Part shown: piece by piece, positions 60,053 through 64,000 of the stretch
Numbering within the stretch: the stretch's first letter is position 1
How the letters are laid out: each line of letters opens with the position of its first letter
Assembly: GCF_001673315.1 (NCBI RefSeq)
Contig: NZ_LZLQ01000124.1
Coordinates: 205,920-269,919, forward strand
Length of the DNA: 64,000 nucleotides
Reading direction: 5' to 3'
Source of the DNA: Mycobacterium asiaticum
Lineage (GTDB): Bacteria > Actinomycetota > Actinomycetes > Mycobacteriales > Mycobacteriaceae
The notes under the pieces: generated by a model
Told to the model about the DNA's origin: nothing
Database searches by the model: none
What the model saw: only the letters and a program-made list of their open reading frames with translations
Position numbers and translations under genes: made by a program

Positions 60053-60577
60053 GTGGATGTGAGTGTCAGGCGGTCACGGCGGCTGTTGGTGGGTCTGCTC
60101 GCCGCGATCACGATCGGGTGCCTGGCTGCTGCTGCAGTGGTGTTCGCTGTGGGCTGGCGGCATCCGGAGCCTCCGCGGTTAGCCGTGTTGGGGGTGCCCC
60201 CACCCGCGCGCGCTCAGCGGGCCTTCGCCGTCGCGACGCAGTGGTTTGACGCGGAGAATCGCGGTGACGTGGCGCGAATGCAGGCCTTGGCGTGTGCTCA
60301 CCCGTCGGAATCGGTGACGGGATGGATCGACACTATCCGTTACTACGGTCAAGACCAGGGTCTGATCTATACCGATGCGCTGACGGAATTTCGTGATAGC
60401 GGTTCCTCGGTGTGGGTCAAGGTCGCGGTGCGGATCCATCCGATTGATGACCGAATGAAACGCGAGGTGGAAGAGGAGCAGGCGCGGGGCGGATTCTTCT
60501 ACGAAGTCCTTGCGTTGGCTGATGAGGGCGGCGCGCTGAAGGTGTGCGATGTCGAGCTGCCGAAAGCCGGTCGCTAG
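60053..60577 (+). CDS. membrane-anchored extracytoplasmic protein, unknown function
   Basis: A 174-residue protein. Basic residues VRRSRR are followed by one membrane helix (LLVGLLAAITIGCLAAAAVVFAVGW, about residues 9-33), then an outside domain with an NTF2-like feel: AFAVATQWFDAENRGDVARMQALACAHP and a second Cys in LKVCDVELP. The open frame extends far upstream across the previous intergenic region, but GTG 60053 gives the sensible start; GTG 60059 is possible. It is adjacent to a protein with the same domain pattern, which suggests a duplicated pair. Confidence 0.7.
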   Translation: MDVSVRRSRRLLVGLLAAITIGCLAAAAVVFAVGWRHPEPPRLAVLGVPPPARAQRAFAVATQWFDAENRGDVARMQALACAHPSESVTGWIDTIRYYGQDQGLIYTDALTEFRDSGSSVWVKVAVRIHPIDDRMKREVEEEQARGGFFYEVLALADEGGALKVCDVELPKAGR

Positions 60578-61339
60578 GTGACCGGCAGCGGGGATGGTGA
60601 CCGGTCGCTTGTCGAAGATGCGGTCAAACTACTGCTGGCGTCGGCTCCGACTGGATGGACGCGCCTGCACGCCGAGTTCGAACCGTCCAGCCAACCGCCC
60701 GTTGCCCAAGCACGCGTGACAGTCAGGACGGAGGAGGTTCCGCTGGCGGTGCCGCCCGAGGCGGTCGCGCTGATCGCGGAGTATCAGCATCGTGCCGCGG
60801 CGGCCAGTCCGCCTCGCCGCATTGTCATCGAGTGCGATAGCACCGGGGCACTGAGCATGCGTACCGGTCCGGTGGTCGAGTCAGCATCGCGCAGCCGGAT
60901 CACGTTGTGGCTGTGGGGTTTAGCGGCGCTGGCGTCGATTGCCGTGTTGATAGTCGCAGTTCTCGGCGCCGACCGTAGCGAAGGGCCGACACTGCGCCCC
61001 GCAGCGGTAACCGATTCGATGACGGACGCTCAAGCCCGCGAGGCAGCCGACACCACCGTGCGGGCGTGGGTGCGGGAGCGCAACGCGGGACATCTGGCCA
61101 ACCTGGAAGCCTTGACGTGCCCCGATAGCGAGGGAACGGTCACCGACGAACTCAACGCCGTCCGAAGGCATGAGCGGATGCCGGCGATGCAGGTCGTGTC
61201 CACCGGCGCCTTCGGCCGGCAGGGATCGCTGTGGGCATTGAGCACACACTTCTCCAACGACAAAAGCGTGCAGTTCGTGCTGGGGGTGCGCCGCGGGGAG
61301 CTGCTGGTGTGTCGGATTGCCGCAGCTCCGGTGCCGTGA
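60578..61339 (+). CDS. membrane protein, paralogue of the preceding extracytoplasmic domain
   Basis: A 253-residue protein. A cytoplasmic domain of about 105 residues comes first, then a membrane helix (ITLWLWGLAALASIAVLIVAVLGA, about 108-131), then an outside domain with TTVRAWVRERNAGHLANLEALTCPDSEG and ELLVCRIAAAP. This matches WFDAENRGDVARMQALACAHP and LKVCDVELP of the upstream protein, including both Cys. GTG 60578 follows directly after the preceding stop. No function is known to me. Confidence 0.72.
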   Translation: MTGSGDGDRSLVEDAVKLLLASAPTGWTRLHAEFEPSSQPPVAQARVTVRTEEVPLAVPPEAVALIAEYQHRAAAASPPRRIVIECDSTGALSMRTGPVVESASRSRITLWLWGLAALASIAVLIVAVLGADRSEGPTLRPAAVTDSMTDAQAREAADTTVRAWVRERNAGHLANLEALTCPDSEGTVTDELNAVRRHERMPAMQVVSTGAFGRQGSLWALSTHFSNDKSVQFVLGVRRGELLVCRIAAAPVP

Positions 61340-61509
61340 CCGGTCGACCGCACTGGGATTTTGGCTGCCGACTCGCGTCGATGCCAGCAGTCACTCCGGC
61401 GCCCTCAACCAGGCTGGCCGCCAAGCTATTAGGCTCGCCGAGCGGGCCTCTAGCCGCGGTCTGTGCCCGCGATACGACGGCAAGGATGACGCAAGGATTG
61501 GTGGTGTAG

Positions 61510-62991
61510 GTGTCAGATTCGAGGTTGCCGCCGGACGGGTTCCGCTGGGTAGAACCGGAGTCGGCACCACGCCCAGGACGATCACGACGACGGTGGTGGA
61601 TCGGCGCGGCGATCACACTGGTGATCGCTCTGGTCGGCGCCGGGGTTGCCATTGCGCTGTATCGCCCCTTCGGCGGCGGCGGGCACGGTGCTGAGGCGGC
61701 TGCTCCGGCGCCGATCGGCACGCCCAGGGACCTGCTGGTGTCCTTCTCGCTGCAGCGCCAACCCGTCCCCGGCTGGCAGCTTTCCGGCGCCGACATCGGG
61801 TTGCCCGCGGGAGCCAACGTCGGTGAGCTGTTCACCACAAACGGCAACAAGGCCTACTTTCTCACGGTCGAGGGCTGCGACAGAAAGTGTCTGCACCCGA
61901 CCGGTTGGTTGTACGGACTCGAAACCACCACTGGAGCGCGGCTGTTTCCGCCGTTGGCTCTGCCGGACTTCTTCGGGTCGAGCGCGGACTGTTATGCCAA
62001 CGGTCCGTCAGTGGCGGTCTGTACAACTCGGGTCCCCGAGGGGTCCGAGCGGTTCCTCCCGCCGGCCGGAGCCTGGGTGATCGATCTGGATCGCGGGGCC
62101 GTCACCCATCACGGTCCAAACACCTTGAATCCCAGGATGAGTGGCGGCGCGCGACTCGAGGCGGTGGGGTACAAGTTTGGGCCGGCCTACCTGGTGGCGC
62201 AAGTCCCCGGCGAGGGCCTGCATGGCGTTGGTCCGCACGCCGAATTGACCTGGTTTCGGCCGGGCAGTTCGGAGACGATCTTTCCCGCAACCTGGAGTCC
62301 GGACGTTCCGCAGCTGACTCTCGCTGTCCAGCCGCCCGAAGGTGTCGACGACGACCGCGGCGAGCGGGTTTTTTCGGTGGTTGACGGCAAAGACCTCACC
62401 CCGGCTCCACCGCAAGGCACTCGCCTGGAAGAAGCGGTGGTGTACGCCGGTGGGTTTGCCTACCAGTTCGATGCGGGCAAGGTGACCGGCGCCTTGATGT
62501 ATGACACCACCGGTCGCCAAGTCGGACGCCAGCAACCCGAACGCAGCTATCCCGCGCAGAACGCGGCGATGCTGACCCTCGCCGTGGCGGACGCGTTCCA
62601 AATCTACGATGCCGCCGGAAAACTCGTAGCCAGCATTCCTTCTCGCGGTCTGTCGAAGGACTTCAGAACCATAGGAAGCAAGCTGTTCGTCCGAAAAGAG
62701 GGCAGCAGCAACGGTAGTCAGGCCGAGTGGCAGGCATGGGACTTGCTTACCGGGCAACGCGGCGCCACCTGCACCATGGCGTTCGGATCCAGCTACACCG
62801 GTTCGGACGGCACGGTCGTGGTCACGATGCGTGAGGACCCCGCTCCCGCGACGTATGTGGCCATCGACACCACGACATGCCAAACCCTGTGGGAAATGCC
62901 AGGAAAGATCTGGATTCACAAAGTCGGCACCGGACTGATCAAAGTCGACCGTGAACGCGCAATGGTCGCCTCGTTAGGCGCGCCCGCCTAG
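61510..62991 (+). CDS. membrane-anchored, beta-propeller-like extracytoplasmic protein
   Basis: A 493-residue protein. Near the N-terminus comes DGFRWVEPES, then an Arg-rich segment (GRSRRRWW) and one membrane helix (IGAAITLVIALVGAGVAIALY, about residues 31-51). The remaining 430 residues outside the membrane have repeated strand patterns and paired Cys (VEGCDRKCLHP; ADCYANGPSVAVCTT; GATCTMAFG; TTTCQTLW) suggestive of a propeller-like sheet domain. GTG 61510 is chosen; it follows the two membrane protein genes after a 170-bp gap with no other gene. No enzymatic motif is seen. Confidence 0.75.
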   Translation: MSDSRLPPDGFRWVEPESAPRPGRSRRRWWIGAAITLVIALVGAGVAIALYRPFGGGGHGAEAAAPAPIGTPRDLLVSFSLQRQPVPGWQLSGADIGLPAGANVGELFTTNGNKAYFLTVEGCDRKCLHPTGWLYGLETTTGARLFPPLALPDFFGSSADCYANGPSVAVCTTRVPEGSERFLPPAGAWVIDLDRGAVTHHGPNTLNPRMSGGARLEAVGYKFGPAYLVAQVPGEGLHGVGPHAELTWFRPGSSETIFPATWSPDVPQLTLAVQPPEGVDDDRGERVFSVVDGKDLTPAPPQGTRLEEAVVYAGGFAYQFDAGKVTGALMYDTTGRQVGRQQPERSYPAQNAAMLTLAVADAFQIYDAAGKLVASIPSRGLSKDFRTIGSKLFVRKEGSSNGSQAEWQAWDLLTGQRGATCTMAFGSSYTGSDGTVVVTMREDPAPATYVAIDTTTCQTLWEMPGKIWIHKVGTGLIKVDRERAMVASLGAPA

Positions 62992-63025
62992 CGGCGCTGG
63001 ACTTGACCAGAGTCCTTGGAGCCGT

Positions 63026-63796
63026 TCATCGACCGCGCAGCGATCGCAAGCTGGCCACGTCCTCTGCGATCAGCGCATCGATTCGTTCGCTTAGTAGCTG
63101 TGGCGTCATCGGCGTCAGATACTCGAAATTGGGCGCGTAAATGTAGTCTCCGTCATTCTTTATCGTGACGCAGGCGGCGGTATTCTTCCTACGGTCGAAG
63201 CCCCAATCGCGTGCGGGTTGGCAACGACTTTGGACTCTGGTGTAGCGGGACAACTCCGAGCGGGGTATTGAGATGTTCCGTCGCCCGCTATCTCGTTGCA
63301 GCACAGTGGAAACCGCGTCGTGCCCGCCATCCCGCGGCGACACGCGCACCAGATCGGGTATGGCTATACGGGAGTGGGTTCCTGGCTTGGTGAGAGCGAG
63401 CGACCCGGTGATCGCCGAGCCCAACTCGTACGGCGATACTCGGTACACCTCAATACATTGCTCCGCCGAATTCTGCGCGGCGAGGAAACCCGTTTGGCCG
63501 TGACGATGCGCCAGCAATCGGCCGCGGGGGGCGCCGACGATGCTCACCACGCATTCCACTCGGATGTCGGAATTGACATAGGACGTGAGCCATTGGTTGA
63601 ACTCGCGTAAGTCGCCATGAGCGAGTCGCTCAGGGACAGCCGCCACGTAGGCTTCGTACTCCTGATAGCTGTCGAAACGAGACGGTTCGGGCACGACAAA
63701 AGGATGGGGCAGGAAGTCACGGCCGAGGCTTTCACTGATGGCCTGGAGGTCTACCAGATCGATGCGTCCGACTCGACTCAGTGCCGCACGTTTCAT
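63026..63796 (-). CDS. EspG-like ESX secretion-associated protein (tentative)
   Basis: A protein of about 256 residues from ATG 63796; the frame is open for 30 further codons upstream, but these lack coding character. VDLQAISESLGRDFLPHPFVVPEPSRFDSYQEYEAYV and the segment RVECVVSIVGAPRGRLLAHRHGQTGFLAAQNSAEQCIEVYRVSPYELGSAI, read as VVSIVGAPRGRLLAHR then GFLAAQNSAEQCIEVYRV, resemble EspG proteins, cytosolic chaperones for PE/PPE substrates. It lies 19 bp downstream of a partial gene whose tail looks like an ESX-associated protein. The family call is moderate. Confidence 0.5.
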   Translation of the reverse strand: MKRAALSRVGRIDLVDLQAISESLGRDFLPHPFVVPEPSRFDSYQEYEAYVAAVPERLAHGDLREFNQWLTSYVNSDIRVECVVSIVGAPRGRLLAHRHGQTGFLAAQNSAEQCIEVYRVSPYELGSAITGSLALTKPGTHSRIAIPDLVRVSPRDGGHDAVSTVLQRDSGRRNISIPRSELSRYTRVQSRCQPARDWGFDRRKNTAACVTIKNDGDYIYAPNFEYLTPMTPQLLSERIDALIAEDVASLRSLRGR

Positions 63797-63815
63797 GTCG
63801 CTGGAATGACCGTCG

Positions 63816-64000
63816 CTAGGCGGACGGCGGGTGCGGAGTTTCGGTTGGTTCGTCACCCACCACCGCAACCACACCCTCAACGTCACCGATCACATCTTGA
63901 CCGTGCTTGCTGGTACGCAAAGCTTTGCTGACTTTGTGTTCTTTGTCCGCACCGGCCCCACCTCGGTGGCCCGCAGCGGGTGCCCCTGCCGCCGGTGCGC
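63816..64000 (-). CDS. C-terminus of a gene entering from the right edge, possibly ESX-associated
   Basis: The frame is open from the window edge to the TAG at 63818-63816, giving about 60 residues: an Ala/Pro/Gly-rich stretch, then DKEHKVSKALRTSKHGQDVIG, read as EHKVSKALRTSKHG and DVIGDVEGVVAVVGDEP. Similar tails occur at the ends of mycobacterial ESX-associated proteins. It lies upstream of the EspG-like gene on the same strand, so the two may be co-transcribed. Confidence 0.55.
   Translation of the reverse strand, partial: APAAGAPAAGHRGGAGADKEHKVSKALRTSKHGQDVIGDVEGVVAVVGDEPTETPHPPSA

Overview
The window is high-GC actinobacterial DNA, almost certainly from a Mycobacterium. The diagnostic features are a locus matching M. 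tuberculosis Rv1362c-Rv1363c-Rv1364c-Rv1365c (two Mce-associated membrane proteins, the PAS/PP2C/kinase/STAS protein and RsfA), F420-type luciferase-like oxidoreductases, a 13E12-type DUF222-HNH gene with a mycobacterial LexA box, many FadD/EchA/FadE-type genes, and an EspG-like gene at the right edge. No rRNA, tRNA, CRISPR array or insertion sequence was recognised.

Layout. 1-2.1 kb: end of an acyl-CoA dehydrogenase gene, a GntR/FCD regulator and a small secreted protein. 2.1-9.1 kb: a leftward operon of three enoyl-CoA hydratases and three acyl-CoA synthetases, nearly all overlapping. 9.2-12.6 kb: rightward hotdog protein and hydratase, a leftward TetR regulator and a divergent DapA-family aldolase. 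12.7-17.1 kb: two small membrane proteins, a hydratase, the HNH gene and a class III CoA-transferase. 17.5-25.2 kb: a rightward operon of hydratase, amidohydrolase, FadD19-like synthetase, amidohydrolase and two acyl-CoA dehydrogenases, then a DUF1275 membrane protein. 25.1-41.4 kb: alternating divergent units with an SCP-x-type thiolase, two P450s, a lipocalin-like protein, two F420-type oxidoreductases, SDRs, another FadD, a hotdog protein, a frameshifted Rieske oxygenase, a Baeyer-Villiger-type monooxygenase with a hydrolase, and an orphan acyl-CoA carboxylase beta subunit. 41.4-50.1 kb: MocR/AhpD pair, SDR, Zn alcohol dehydrogenase, P450, Rieske protein, a pair of amidohydrolases and an esterase-fold protein. 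50.2-56.8 kb: the Rv1362c-Rv1365c-like locus, interrupted by a pair of acyl-CoA dehydrogenases. 57-59.6 kb: an amidohydrolase and a TetR-hotdog fusion. 60-64 kb: membrane-anchored proteins and an ESX-associated edge.

From 2 to 41 kb the genes read as one catabolic programme: oxygenases (P450, Rieske, Baeyer-Villiger) and dehydrogenases open a cyclic or branched substrate, FadD enzymes activate acids to CoA thioesters, FadE/EchA/thiolase/CoA-transferase enzymes degrade them, and TIM-barrel amidohydrolases and a DapA-family lyase may cleave ring fragments. The substrate cannot be read from sequence.

The main new observation is a 19-bp imperfect inverted repeat, TAC(C/G)G-N7-TAC(A/T)GTA, found nine times by eye between 9.07 and 39.14 kb. 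Eight copies lie in divergent promoter regions and one lies directly before a hydratase start. One copy separates the TetR gene (10751-11524) from its divergent neighbour. This suggests an undescribed TetR regulon controlling the whole cluster. Also notable are a TetR-thioesterase fusion, an apparently inactive amidohydrolase paired with an intact paralogue, an esterase-fold protein with Asp at the nucleophile position, and a single-base frameshift in the Rieske oxygenase gene.
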